DNA of 64,000 nucleotides from Streptomyces sp. NBC_00878 (lineage in GTDB: Bacteria > Actinomycetota > Actinomycetes > Streptomycetales > Streptomycetaceae), in assembly GCF_026341515.1 (NCBI RefSeq), contig NZ_JAPEOK010000001.1, positions 7,688,001 to 7,752,000 of the forward strand, written 5' to 3'. Made by a program: the position numbers and the translations under genes. The first letter of the stretch is position 1, and every line of letters starts with the position of its first letter. The notes under the pieces are model-generated. The model worked only from the letters and a program-made list of their open reading frames with translations, was not told where the DNA came from and did no database searches. This document shows, one piece after another, positions 1-7,508 of the stretch.

Positions 1-1
1 C

Positions 2-775
2 GACGCCGAGCCCGCGATCCCCCGCCCGTACGACATCATCGCTCCGCCCGGCGGCCGCACCGGACACCGCACCGTCCGCAAAGGACCCATCGCGCGGGCG
101 AAATGGCTCACCGCTTCCGTGCGCGAGGACGCCGAAACGGTCATCGCTGCCGCGCTCGACCAGGCCGAGGCCCGCGATCCCGAACACCACCGGACCTGGG
201 TGGTGCTGGTCGACGGCGCCACCCACCAGCGGGAGTTGATCCAGGCTGAGGCCGCCCGCCGCAATGTCACGGTCCATGTCGTCCTCGACATCGTTCACGT
301 GATCGAGAAGTTGTGGGCGGCCTCGCGGTGTTTCCACACCGCCACCGATCCCGCCACCGAGGACTGGGTCGGTGCGAAGGCCGCCCGGATCCTGGCCGGC
401 GACGCCCCCGGCGCTGCCCGCGACATCCGCGCCGAAGCCGACCGCCACCGCCTCAGCGACGACCAGCGCGCCGCTGCTGACAAAGCGTGCCGTTACCTCG
501 AGAACAACGCCGGCTTCGTCCACTACGACCAGGCCCTGGCAGCGGGCTGGCCGATCGCCAGCGGCGCCGTCGAAGGAGCAGCACGCCATCTGGTCGCCGA
601 CAGACTCGACATCACCGGCAGCAGGTGGACCGTCCCCGGCGCCGAAGCCGTCCTCACCCTCCGCACCGTCATCAGCAACGGCGACTTCCCCGACTGCTGG
701 ATCTTCCACACGCAGCAAGAGCACGAACAGCTCCATCCCTCACCCGACCAGCACATATACGCACTTCAAGCCTGA
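2..775 (+). CDS. ISKra4-family transposase, C-terminal part (5' end outside window)
   Basis: The reading frame is already open at the window edge and runs 257 codons to TGA. The C-terminal half has the family pattern GWPIASGAVEGAARHLV followed by DITGSRW, GAEAVLTLR, ISNGDFPDCW and an EHEQLH tail, as I know it from ISKra4-type transposases. An earlier stretch (VVLVDGATHQ, LDIVHVIEKLW) fits the catalytic core around the first acidic residues. No frameshift is visible, so the element may be intact upstream. The last ~165 bases of the gene plus 31 bases beyond it recur exactly 1,400 bp downstream, which defines a repeated right end. Function would be DNA transposition; the terminal inverted repeat cannot be confirmed because the left end is missing. 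Confidence 0.85.
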   Translation, partial: DAEPAIPRPYDIIAPPGGRTGHRTVRKGPIARAKWLTASVREDAETVIAAALDQAEARDPEHHRTWVVLVDGATHQRELIQAEAARRNVTVHVVLDIVHVIEKLWAASRCFHTATDPATEDWVGAKAARILAGDAPGAARDIRAEADRHRLSDDQRAAADKACRYLENNAGFVHYDQALAAGWPIASGAVEGAARHLVADRLDITGSRWTVPGAEAVLTLRTVISNGDFPDCWIFHTQQEHEQLHPSPDQHIYALQA

Positions 776-1057
776 CGCGGGAACTCACTCGGACAGAGCC
801 GCGCCCGAAGAGGAAGGGGCGGGGCGGGCGTACGGACGCGCCTCAGGGGATCGGGTGCCGGGGGCTCGCGCGTCGGCGGGCCTCCGCGCGTCTCCGTCTA
901 CCCACCGCGATCTGACTCCTCTTGTCAATCTGGGTGAAATGGCATACCCATGGAACGGGGTTTTCACTGGAAATGACGAAGACGTGAGTATCTGCTGTGA
1001 AGGAGGCTTTTCCTGGTAGCCGTCCACCACGGAGACGGCCATCGGGAGGGAGAACAG

Positions 1058-1453
1058 ATGAGGCTACAGATAACCCGGCTGCGCGGGGCCATGCTGGCCG
1101 TTGTCGCTCTGGTCTGCGGGCTTCTGCTCCAGGTCTGTATGGCAGGGGTCGCTAGCGCCGCGGGCACTGCCCAGGCACCGGCTACGGCGGCTGAAGTGTC
1201 GGCTTCGCCTTCGTCGGACGTGTCCGCCGCCTATTTGTCCTGTACGGTTCCGTCCGGCTACACCTACACCTCGGTTTCGAACACCACGACCTGCTCAACC
1301 AGCGGTTTTGCCCCGCTCTATAACGTGGTGCTGCCCAGGACAGGCCTGTGGGCCTGCACTGTCCCACGGGGCTTCACTTACACCGCAATCTCGAGCACCA
1401 TCGTCTGCTCCACCAGCGGACTCGGCACCAGTTACCTCCTCCGGGCGGTCTGA
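1058..1453 (+). CDS. Small secreted protein with two cysteine-paired tandem repeats
   Basis: This encodes 131 aa. ATG is preceded by a GGGAGGGAG Shine-Dalgarno. Residues 1-35 are a classical signal peptide: RR near the start, a hydrophobic core, then ASAAG. The mature part holds two ~32-residue repeats, CTVPSGYTYTSVSNTTTCST and CTVPRGFTYTAISSTIVCST, each with two cysteines 17 residues apart that could form one disulfide per repeat. After each comes a short hydrophobic tail (YNVVLP, YLLRAV). I do not recognise the family. Length and layout suggest an exported wall- or surface-associated protein. It stands alone between the IS end and a degraded helicase remnant, so it has no operon context. 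Confidence 0.7.
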   Translation: MRLQITRLRGAMLAVVALVCGLLLQVCMAGVASAAGTAQAPATAAEVSASPSSDVSAAYLSCTVPSGYTYTSVSNTTTCSTSGFAPLYNVVLPRTGLWACTVPRGFTYTAISSTIVCSTSGLGTSYLLRAV

Positions 1454-1570
1454 GGCCAACCCACCCTGACCTGCGGGTGGTCGGGACCGTCGTCAAGGGA
1501 CGGAGCGCCGGGCCTTTCACCGGCCGCACGACCCCAGCCGGGGACAGCGCGGCCCTTGCAAGACGCGATG

Positions 1571-1589
1571 TGCCCCGCACTGCGGGGCA
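1571..1589. terminator. Hairpin, candidate bidirectional terminator
   Basis: A 9-bp perfect inverted repeat (TGCCCCGCA / TGCGGGGCA) is separated by one base. It lies 118 bp after the secreted-protein gene and just beyond the 3' end of the minus-strand helicase remnant. There is no U-tract, as is usual in Streptomyces, so the terminator role is inferred. Confidence 0.45.
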
Positions 1590-1612
1590 CATCAACGTTC
1601 TTCGGCGGTCGT

Positions 1613-1990
1613 CTACCAGCGCATGCCGAGCTGGTCGAGGTCTGCGCGGCGTTGGGGGGTGAGCCTGGCCGCCCGGCGGCGGGTGTTGTCGCGGAGGCCG
1701 CCGAGTTCGATCTCTGCCTGTCCACGTGCTCGACGTGCTTTCGGGGCACCGTCAGGTGGCCCTCACGGCATGGAACTGCCGGGCGGCGGCGAGGTTGGCC
1801 GCCCACTTGTCGCCCTGGGTGCGTTTGGCGGGCTGTTCGTCCTCGCCTGCCGGTTGCAGCCCAAGGGCACTGTCGAGGAGCCACTGCTGGGCGGGCAGGA
1901 GCTTGTCCCACCCGAGCCGCTGAGCGGTCGCCCACGCCCCGAGATCCTCGCCCTCAGCAGCGGCGCCCCGGCGGGTGCTTCCTCGCAGTC
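1613..1990 (-). pseudogene. Helicase-associated (HA) domain remnant, C-terminus of a DEAD/DEAH helicase-like protein
   Basis: Reading the minus strand in three frames gives consecutive pieces of one protein tail: EDLGAWATAQRLGWDKLLPA, then DKWAANLAAARQFHA, then (shifted) REGHLTVPRKHVE, then (shifted again) EIELGGLRDNTRRRAARLTP and ADLDQLGMRW ending in TAG. The W-A-x-A-x-x-R-G and 'L..W..N.R.R...L...R...L..LGM.W' patterns are those of helicase-associated repeats in Streptomyces proteins. At least two frameshifts are needed to join the pieces and the N-terminal helicase is absent, so this is a dead fragment. It abuts the second copy of the IS end, which probably replaced the upstream part of the gene. 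Confidence 0.75.
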
Positions 1991-2012
1991 AGAGGCGCGC
2001 TATGTTCGAGAT

Positions 2013-2206
2013 TACCGGCAGCAGGTGGACCGTCCCCGGCGCCGAAGCCGTCCTCACCCTCCGCACCGTCATCAGCAACGGCGACTTCCCCGACTGCTGG
2101 ATCTTCCACACGCGGAAAGAGCACGAACAGCTCCATCCCTCACCCGACCAGCACATATACGCACTTCAAGCCTGACGCGGGAACTCACTCAGACAGAGCC
2201 GCACCC
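2013..2206 (+). mobile_element. Second copy of the ISKra4 right end (solo end remnant)
   Basis: About 194 bp repeats positions 613-806 with only a few mismatches, at an offset of exactly 1,400 bp. It encodes the last ~53 residues of the transposase (from TGSRWTVPGAEAV, with HTRKEHEQ replacing HTQQEHEQ) and continues ~31 bases past the stop to GGAACTCACTCAGACAGAGCC. The divergence at the same place downstream in both copies marks the element's right terminus near position 806/2206. Confidence 0.85.
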
Positions 2207-2213
2207 AGCGAAC

Positions 2214-2240
2214 TTTGAGCGTGTGTCATCGAAGTTTGAT
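2214..2240 (-). repeat. IS21-like terminal repeat unit
   Basis: On the minus strand it reads ATCAAACTTCGATGACACAC followed by GCTCAAA. Close relatives occur at 4066-4091 and 5591-5617 and, as a cluster, at 3534-3600. Origin in IS ends is inferred. Confidence 0.45.
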
Positions 2241-2445
2241 CGACAGGACCTGGGATCAGGGCCGTTGCGGCGGTCATGAACGCTGAGGCCCGACAAAGCA
2301 GTCACCGGCGTGTCCTGGTCCGGGAGGTTGGCGTTTGCCGTGCGGCGCGCCGCCGATCCTGGCGGCACCGCCTGGGCCGAAACCGGTTCGCGTCGAACGT
2401 GGGCCCTGCTTCAGCCCGGTGGCAATGACGGTGAAAGGGACGCGA

Positions 2446-2826
2446 GTGGAGCACACGACAGCGATGAGGGCCAGACTGGCCGCACAAATGGCGCTACCGG
2501 TTCTCGGAGCGATGGGGGCGGTGGGAGCCGCCCAGATCCCCGCCGCTGCCGCTACCCCGGAGGTCGCCGCAGCGCCTCGCGCAGCGATCTGCCAGACAGT
2601 TGGCCCGACCAGCTTCGTCGGCAAAGTCACGGGGAGTGCCGGCGACTTGATCCGGGGCATCCTCGGTGACTACCGAAGGCCTGCCGCTGCAAACACCCAG
2701 GCGGTGGGCAAGGTCACGACGAGCGTCTCACGTCTCACCGACACCATCCTGGGCAGGCCCGAAACCTACTGTTCGCCGGATGCGCCCGTGACGCCTCCTC
2801 CGCCGCCTCCGGGACAGGCCCGCTGA
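2446..2826 (+). CDS. Small secreted protein, unknown function
   Basis: This encodes 126 aa from a GTG preceded by AAGGGA five bases upstream. An earlier in-frame ATG at 2425 lacks a convincing ribosome site. The N-terminus (MRARLAAQMALPVLGAMGAV then AQIPAAAATPEV) is a signal peptide with a likely Ala-X-Ala cleavage. The mature chain has two cysteines (in AAICQTVG and ETYCSPD), a middle helix-rich stretch and a proline tail (TPPPPPPGQ). No family is recognised. It ends two bases before the GTG of the next gene, so the two are probably co-transcribed and translationally linked. Confidence 0.6.
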   Translation: MEHTTAMRARLAAQMALPVLGAMGAVGAAQIPAAAATPEVAAAPRAAICQTVGPTSFVGKVTGSAGDLIRGILGDYRRPAAANTQAVGKVTTSVSRLTDTILGRPETYCSPDAPVTPPPPPPGQAR

Positions 2827-2827
2827 G

Positions 2828-3445
2828 GTGTCCATGCCGGGAGGGGCGCAGCTGGTCCGCCCATTCATCGCGCGGATGACCCGCGAGCCCTTCCCGGACA
2901 TGGCAGACGTGATCGCCCATGCCGGGCGCGTCGCCTACCGCAGCGAGACACCAGCCGACCGGGACGCCCATGGTGCGCTGTGGGCACGCCAGGCACACGC
3001 ACCCCATGAGGGGTACCCGCTCTTCGGGAAGATCCACTCCGCGCGGCAGCGTCACGCCATGCTGCATCTGCTGTGCCAGATCTGCGGCCAGGAACCCGAC
3101 GAGAACACCGACGGCGTCCTGTGGCTTCTCCCAACGGTGCCGGGCCGGCTCCCCGACGACGACGGCAACGGGATCATCACCACCTATCCGCCCGTCTGCC
3201 GGCCCTGTGCCGGCCTGGCCCTGCGCCAGTGCCCGCCCCTGCGCCACGCACACGCCGTCCTGCGCGTCCGCGACGTCCAGGTATACGGCGTATCCGGAGC
3301 CGCCTTCACCTTGATCGCGTCCTCGGCCGTCTTCCGCGAAGCCCTCGACTGCCCCTACGACAGCCCCGACCTCGTCGGCGTCGTTGCCGTCCAGCAACTC
3401 CTGCGACTGACCGACTACAGCGATGCCCAGGATGAGACCACCTGA
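2828..3445 (+). CDS. Hypothetical protein with paired CxxC motifs
   Basis: This encodes 205 aa. GTG at 2828, or the in-frame ATG two codons later, immediately follows the secreted-protein stop. The middle of the protein has a CQICG motif and, ~50 residues on, CRPCAG, a spacing compatible with one zinc ribbon. Between them is a WLLPTVPGRLPDDDGNGI loop. The C-terminal third is a predicted alpha/beta stretch (LRVRDVQVYGVSGAAF, VAVQQLLRLTDY). I know similar uncharacterised proteins in Streptomyces but no function. It is cytoplasmic (no signal or membrane segment), unlike its upstream neighbour, so the pair might be an exported protein with a cytosolic partner; that is inference only. Confidence 0.65.
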   Translation: MSMPGGAQLVRPFIARMTREPFPDMADVIAHAGRVAYRSETPADRDAHGALWARQAHAPHEGYPLFGKIHSARQRHAMLHLLCQICGQEPDENTDGVLWLLPTVPGRLPDDDGNGIITTYPPVCRPCAGLALRQCPPLRHAHAVLRVRDVQVYGVSGAAFTLIASSAVFREALDCPYDSPDLVGVVAVQQLLRLTDYSDAQDETT

Positions 3446-3533
3446 CGAGGGCGCCGCTCAGCGCCTGACGGCCGATCCTGCTGACGTCCGACAGCGACGA
3501 TTCAACGCTGTGGCCAGCCACTTCGTCTGCCCC

Positions 3534-3600
3534 TCAAACTTCGACGACACGGACTCGCATCCATCAAAGTTCGCTGACACTACTCAAGATTCGATGTCAC
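3534..3600. repeat. Cluster of three short repeats resembling IS21-type ends
   Basis: Three related units follow one another: TCAAACTTCGACGACAC, TCAAAGTTCGCTGACAC and TCAAGATTCGATGTCAC, at ~20-30 bp spacing. Single relatives lie at 2214-2240, 4066-4091 and 5591-5617. Multiple internal repeats near the tip are a feature of IS21-family ends. No istA/istB gene is present here. Confidence 0.45.
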
Positions 3601-3748
3601 AGGACACCCGTGTCACTGTCGTCCCGTGCCGCTGAACCATGATCGTTTCCACCGGAGGTGATCACTGGCCGTGTTCGGACAGTGACAGCTGACTGCCCGG
3701 CTCGGGCATGGTGCAGGTGCTGTGGGCGTTCCGCGCGTGATTGCCGCC

Positions 3749-4054
3749 ATGGAGAACGCGGTCGAGAAGATCAAGGTGTGGTTCCGGTTCGTCCCGCGCG
3801 AGGGCGGGTTCCAGCAGGACACGGAGGGCCTGTGGGCGACTCGGCTCAGTGCCGATGCTGCCAGAGTTCGGAACGTTCCGTTCCTTCAGGACGGCGTGGC
3901 CGAGGGTGACGCCGTACGGTTCCAGGCCGACTCCGACGGGCTGAACTGGGCTGTCGGGCGGGTTAGTTCTGCCGGTAACTGCACGATTCGCGTCGTGCCC
4001 ATTCCTTCCGGCCCCCTGGGGTGCAGCCCCACGCCTGACTCCTACAGGCGCTGA
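3749..4054 (+). CDS. DUF4265 domain protein, C-terminally truncated
   Basis: This encodes 101 aa from ATG (a GTG nine codons upstream is the alternative). Residues ~5-85 match the DUF4265 pattern as I know it: KIKVWFRFVPREGG, EGLWATRL, ARVRNVPFLQDGVAEGD, GLNWAVGRV, GNCTIRVVPI, GPLG. Full-length Streptomyces members run ~150 aa, continuing after GPLG-SP with a second conserved block that ends in an acidic or Trp-rich tail. Here the frame ends after CSPTPDSYRR, so about 60 residues are missing. The truncation point is followed within 20 bp by a copy of the IS21-like repeat (4066-4091), consistent with loss through an insertion or deletion. Function of the family is unknown; the product is probably inactive. 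Confidence 0.6.
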   Translation: MENAVEKIKVWFRFVPREGGFQQDTEGLWATRLSADAARVRNVPFLQDGVAEGDAVRFQADSDGLNWAVGRVSSAGNCTIRVVPIPSGPLGCSPTPDSYRR

Positions 4055-4065
4055 AGTCCCCGTGA

Positions 4066-4091
4066 TCGACCTTCGATGGCCTGCGCTCGAT
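4066..4091 (+). repeat. IS21-like terminal repeat unit
   Basis: It reads TCGACCTTCGATGGCCTGCG then CTCGAT. It is about 20/26 identical to the unit at 5591-5617 and sits right behind the truncated DUF4265 gene. Confidence 0.35.
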
Positions 4092-4128
4092 CTTCGCCGT
4101 CGCGGGACGGATTGTCCTGCGTCAGCTT

Positions 4129-4392
4129 TCAGATGGGCAGGTCGTGGTTGCCGAATGAGTGCCTGCAGCTGACTCGTTTGCATGTTCCCTGCGGGCCGCC
4201 GTGCTGGAAGCTGGGGCACGGGCAGGACAGACAGGGGATGGCGCCGTTGGGGTCGGGCTCCCAGTTGTTGTTCGCCAGCCGCGCTCGGGCGGTTTCCCGG
4301 ATGCCGCGTACTTGGTCGTCGAATCTGCGGAAGTCGGCCTCGTTTTCTTCGAAAGCCTTCTTCTGGGCGTCTGTTATGTCGTACTGCTGCAT
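4129..4392 (-). CDS. Small cysteine-rich hypothetical protein
   Basis: This encodes 87 aa. The ATG start has GGGAGGG upstream; a longer in-frame N-terminus is low-complexity proline and is rejected. The first half is a charged helix (QYDITDAQKKAFEENEADFR, ETARARLANNNW). The second half has CLSCPC, then CKRVSC and an RHSFGNH tail, giving five Cys and two His that could bind one or two zinc ions. It is the only intact minus-strand gene in this stretch. I do not recognise a function; a small DNA- or protein-binding zinc protein is possible. Confidence 0.6.
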   Translation of the reverse strand: MQQYDITDAQKKAFEENEADFRRFDDQVRGIRETARARLANNNWEPDPNGAIPCLSCPCPSFQHGGPQGTCKRVSCRHSFGNHDLPI

Positions 4393-4574
4393 GTTGCCCT
4401 CCCGAGGTGGAGGTGGCGGCGAAGGGTGTTTCGCCCATACGCCCACGATGGCCCGGCGGGCGCCTGCTCGCATGTCGAGCCCGCGGGGAGGGGCCTGCGG
4501 GCGCTCCCGACGCGTTTCGCCCGACGAGCCGCCTCATCGTCGCTGGAGCAAGAGGGCACGACACATCCGGCTAC

Positions 4575-4800
4575 GGCGCCGGCGAGGTCGGCAAGCCCGC
4601 ATTCGTCGTCGTGCGGCGCCACGATCGGATCGGCGTTCGACGCCGGGCTGGTCGGCATGCTGACGCTGCACCTCACGCCCGTCGTACTGGGCGCGGGGGC
4701 ACCACTGTTCACCGGCGGAGCCCCGCTGTTCACCGGTGGAGCCCGCGTGCGCTGGATCGCCCGAGAACCCCGGACAGCAGTGCCCGGCAAAATCCAGTAG
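4575..4800 (+). pseudogene. Dihydrofolate reductase/RibD-C-like fragment
   Basis: The last part reads AFDAGLVGMLTLHLTPVVLG-AGAPLFTGG, the typical C-terminal strand-helix block of the Streptomyces 'dihydrofolate reductase family' (RibD C-terminal fold). An earlier piece in another frame, EVGKPAFVVVRRHDR, resembles the middle of the same family. The N-terminal half is missing, the pieces are in different frames, and a short duplication (PLFTGGAPLFTGG) is present. Nothing suggests that it is expressed. Confidence 0.6.
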
Positions 4801-4834
4801 CTGGTCGGGGCCGGCTCTGTAAAAATTCGACCGC

Positions 4835-5560
4835 ATGGCTGACGAATGCTTTGGGCATCCACGACTCGCCGCGATCTATGATCCGCTCGACCCCGACCGC
4901 GGCGATCTCGGCGCGTACCTCCGGATGACGGAAGAGTTCAGGGCGCGTCGAGTGCTGGACATCGGCTGCGGCACAGGGGTGTTCGCGCTTCTCCTGGCTG
5001 ACCGCGGGATGGAGGTCGTCGGCGTCGATCCCGCCCAGGCGTCCATCGACGTCGCTCTGGCCAAACCGGGCAGTGAGCGAGTGCGCTGGATCTGTGGTGA
5101 TGCGGCGGGCCTCCCGCCACTGCGGGTTGACCTGGCGACGATGACCGGGAACGTTGCGCAGGCCATCGCTGATCCGCAGACGTGGCAGATGACGTTGCGG
5201 GGAGCCTACGAAGCACTGCGGCCTGGCGGGCATCTCGTGTTCGAGACCCGCGATCCGGCGAGGCGCGTCTGGGAGGAGTGGAACCGCGAGAGCTCCCACA
5301 GCGTGACGGAGATTCCAGGCGTTGGTGCCGTCGAGAGCTGGGACGAGCTGGTCGAAGTGAGTTGGCCCCTGGTGACATTCCGGTGCACTTACGTGTTCGC
5401 CGCGGATGGGCAGGTGCTGACGTCGGACTCTACGTTGCGCTTCCGTGAGAAGCAGGACGTCGAAAGGGACTTGGTCGCGCACGGGTACGTGGTCGAGGAC
5501 GTGCGCGATGCGCCCGACCGGCCAGGCAAGGAGTTCGTCTTCCTCGCACGACGCCCATGA
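4835..5560 (+). CDS. Class I SAM-dependent methyltransferase
   Basis: This encodes 241 aa. Motif I is VLDIGCGTGVFALLLADRG (residues ~40-58), followed by VVGVDPAQASIDVA (acidic loop binding the SAM ribose) and a WICGDAAGLPPL segment. The post-I block YEALRPGGHLVFETRDPARR is typical of small-molecule methyltransferases. The C-terminal half (ESWDELVEVSWPLVTFRCTY) is a beta-rich cap. The ATG lacks a strong ribosome site. Similar stand-alone Streptomyces enzymes have no known substrate. It precedes the aminoglycoside-phosphotransferase-like gene by ~165 bp but a repeat lies between, so co-transcription is doubtful. Confidence 0.8.
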   Translation: MADECFGHPRLAAIYDPLDPDRGDLGAYLRMTEEFRARRVLDIGCGTGVFALLLADRGMEVVGVDPAQASIDVALAKPGSERVRWICGDAAGLPPLRVDLATMTGNVAQAIADPQTWQMTLRGAYEALRPGGHLVFETRDPARRVWEEWNRESSHSVTEIPGVGAVESWDELVEVSWPLVTFRCTYVFAADGQVLTSDSTLRFREKQDVERDLVAHGYVVEDVRDAPDRPGKEFVFLARRP

Positions 5561-5590
5561 TCGCCCGTGATCGCCCTTGATCCACGCCAC

Positions 5591-5617
5591 TCGAACTTCG
5601 ATGGCACACGCTCAAGG
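5591..5617 (+). repeat. IS21-like terminal repeat unit
   Basis: It begins TCGAACTTCGATGGCACACG and continues CTCAAGG. It is the reverse complement of the unit at 2214-2240 at 23 of 26 positions. Confidence 0.4.
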
Positions 5618-5664
5618 ACTGGTGGCAGGGGACAACTGAAGTCGGGTTGTCTGGCGGCTGCCCC

Positions 5665-5683
5665 GTCTCAAGTGATCTGGTCT
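5665..5683 (+). repeat. Short repeat flanking the APH-like gene (left)
   Basis: GTCTCAAGTGATCTGGTCT matches the units at 6658-6676 and 6679-6697 on the other side of the kinase gene. It is probably an IS-end scar. Confidence 0.45.
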
Positions 5684-5727
5684 GCTTCCGGCGTTTCGAA
5701 ATGGACTAGTGGAAGAGCGTGCGAGAG

Positions 5728-6624
5728 ATGACCATGCACGATGACCAAGTGGACGTGACCACCGAAACGGTTGCGACTTTGATCCAGGAACAGTTCCCTC
5801 AGTGGAGCGGCACCGCGATCCGACTCCTGCCGTCGACCGGGACGGTCAACGCCATCTTCCGCATCGGGAACGACCTCTCGGCGCGTTTCCCACTGCGTCT
5901 GGCCGATGCCGCCGAAGCGCTGGCGTTTCTGAAAGAGGAAGCACAGGCGAGCGCGGAGCTGGCGCAGGTGTCTCGGTTTCCCGCCCCGGAACCCGTCGCC
6001 TTGGGAAAGCCTGGAGCGGGTTACCCCATGCCGTGGTCGGTCCAGACATGGCTGCCGGGAACGGTCGCCTCGGATGCCGACCCGAGTGGGTCGGACGCTT
6101 TTGCCGAGGACCTTGCGGCCTTCATCGCTGCCCTCCGGGAGGTCGAGACGCGGGGGCGGCTCTTCAGTGGCGACGGTCGTGGCGGCGTTCTCGCTCACCA
6201 CGACGATTGGATGGCGAAGTGCTTCGAGGAGAGCAAGGGGCTGCTCGACGTGCCCCGGCTGCGCCAGGTGTGGAGCCACCTTCGAGAGTTGCCACGCACG
6301 GGTGCCGACGTGATGAGCCATCGTGACTTGATCCCCGGCAATGTGCTGGTCGCGGGAGACCGGCTCAGAGGCGTACTCGACACCGGCGGCTTCGGCCCGG
6401 CCGACCCCGCGCTGGATCTGGTCAGTGCCTGGCACCTTTTGCAGCCAGGTCCGCGGGAAGTGCTCCGGCGGACACTGGACTGTGACGATCTGGAGTGGGA
6501 GCGCGGCAAGGCATGGGCGTTCGAACAGGCGATGGGTGTTGTCTGGTACTACGTCGAGAGCAATCCGGCGATGAGCGGAATGGGGCGCCGGACACTCGAC
6601 CGCATTCTGGAGTCGATGGGGTGA
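5728..6624 (+). CDS. Aminoglycoside phosphotransferase (APH)-like kinase
   Basis: This encodes 298 aa. Starts at 5719 (GTG), 5728 and 5734 are all possible; GGAAGAG lies upstream of 5728. The Brenner motif HRDLIPGNVLV (around residue 205) and the DTGGFGPADPALDL metal-binding motif (usually DFGG..G.P..DL) identify the APH/choline-kinase fold. The N-terminal lobe has LLPSTGTVNAIFRIG as nucleotide-binding loop. The His-Arg-Asp variant of the usual HGD is common in this subfamily. The fold phosphorylates a hydroxyl of an aminoglycoside or a related sugar; the true substrate cannot be told. Short direct repeats flank the gene on both sides, suggesting acquisition with a mobile element. Confidence 0.8.
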   Translation: MTMHDDQVDVTTETVATLIQEQFPQWSGTAIRLLPSTGTVNAIFRIGNDLSARFPLRLADAAEALAFLKEEAQASAELAQVSRFPAPEPVALGKPGAGYPMPWSVQTWLPGTVASDADPSGSDAFAEDLAAFIAALREVETRGRLFSGDGRGGVLAHHDDWMAKCFEESKGLLDVPRLRQVWSHLRELPRTGADVMSHRDLIPGNVLVAGDRLRGVLDTGGFGPADPALDLVSAWHLLQPGPREVLRRTLDCDDLEWERGKAWAFEQAMGVVWYYVESNPAMSGMGRRTLDRILESMG

Positions 6625-6657
6625 TGTAGCCCCGGTTATAGGCGGTATAGGTGTCCC

Positions 6658-6697
6658 GTCTCATGCGAATTGGCCCCTGTCTCAGGCGATCTGGTCC
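6658..6697 (+). repeat. Tandem pair of repeats flanking the APH-like gene (right)
   Basis: Two 19-bp units, GTCTCATGCGAATTGGCCC and GTCTCAGGCGATCTGGTCC, stand 2 bp apart. A third copy lies at 5665-5683. Confidence 0.5.
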
Positions 6698-6800
6698 TTT
6701 GGCGCTACTCATGTCACGACTCATGTCACGCGAGACCTCGACCCGCACGGCTATGAAACCCGGGATCTCAATGAACAGCACGCCTCAATATGGTGGACCG

Positions 6801-7229
6801 ATGACGTCGATCAAGAAGTTCCAAGTCACCTTCGACTGCGCGGAACCTGAGCGCCTCGCTCGTTTCTGGTGCGAGGTGTTGGGGTACGTCGTACCGCCGC
6901 CACCGGAGGGGTTTGCCACTTGGGACGATTTCAAGCGCTCGCAGCCACCTGAGCAGCGGGATTCATGGTTCGCCTGCAGTGATCCCTCAGGTGTTGGCCC
7001 GCGACTGTACTTCCAGCGCGTCCCCGAAGGGAAGGCCGCCAAGAACCGGCTGCATCTCGATGTGCGGGTTGGCACGGGACTCGTGGGTGAAGAGCGCCTC
7101 GCCGCACTTGAGGCCGAATGCGCACGACTGGTCCCACTCGGCGCGGTACACGTGCGAACGCTGTATGACGGCAATGATTCGTGCATCCCGATGCAGGACA
7201 TCGAGGGCAACGAGTTCTGTATCGACTGA
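6801..7229 (+). CDS. VOC (glyoxalase/bleomycin-resistance-fold) protein
   Basis: This encodes 142 aa from the ATG that begins MTSIKKFQVTFDCAEPERLA; an upstream in-frame extension is low quality. The pattern FDCAEPERLARFWCEVLGY, then WFACSDPSGVGPRLYFQRVP, then NRLHLDVRVG and a closing PMQDIEGNEFCID is the VOC-family arrangement of paired beta-alpha-beta-beta-beta units. Candidate metal ligands are His (in LHLDV) and Glu (in EGNEF). Members bind or modify small molecules or sequester drugs. The substrate is unknown; location beside a kinase and a monooxygenase remnant hints at detoxification. Confidence 0.8.
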   Translation: MTSIKKFQVTFDCAEPERLARFWCEVLGYVVPPPPEGFATWDDFKRSQPPEQRDSWFACSDPSGVGPRLYFQRVPEGKAAKNRLHLDVRVGTGLVGEERLAALEAECARLVPLGAVHVRTLYDGNDSCIPMQDIEGNEFCID

Positions 7230-7401
7230 GGGGCCGTGGACCTGTCCTCGTTCTGTCCCCACGGGCCGAGCTGTCCCCATGGGCCGAGACGAAGAACCGT
7301 CCCCGGGCCACCAGCCCCCTGGCGCGGCAGGAAGGCGGCCCCGGACGGGACGGATGACGTCTCACCGCACCTGCTCGGGATGCGGCTGCCCGCGGATGGC
7401 C

Positions 7402-7476
7402 CCGACTTGTGGCGGACGGCTCCGACTTGTGGCGGACGACCCCGGCTTGTGGCGGACGACCCCGGCTCGTGGGTGG
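7402..7476 (+). repeat. 20-bp tandem repeat, ~3.5 copies
   Basis: The unit CCGACTTGTGGCGGACGACC is repeated with few changes, the last copy degenerate (GGCTCGTGGGTGGCG). It lies in the non-coding stretch between the VOC gene and the monooxygenase remnant; nothing else is seen there. Confidence 0.7.
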
Positions 7477-7508
7477 CGCGGCCGTCCGGCCTGCCGCGGC
7501 TGTGGGCT

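Noticed and set aside
3658..3909. Gene starting at the GGAGGTG near 3654
   Set aside because: The frame is a shadow of the DUF4265 gene and shows no family pattern.
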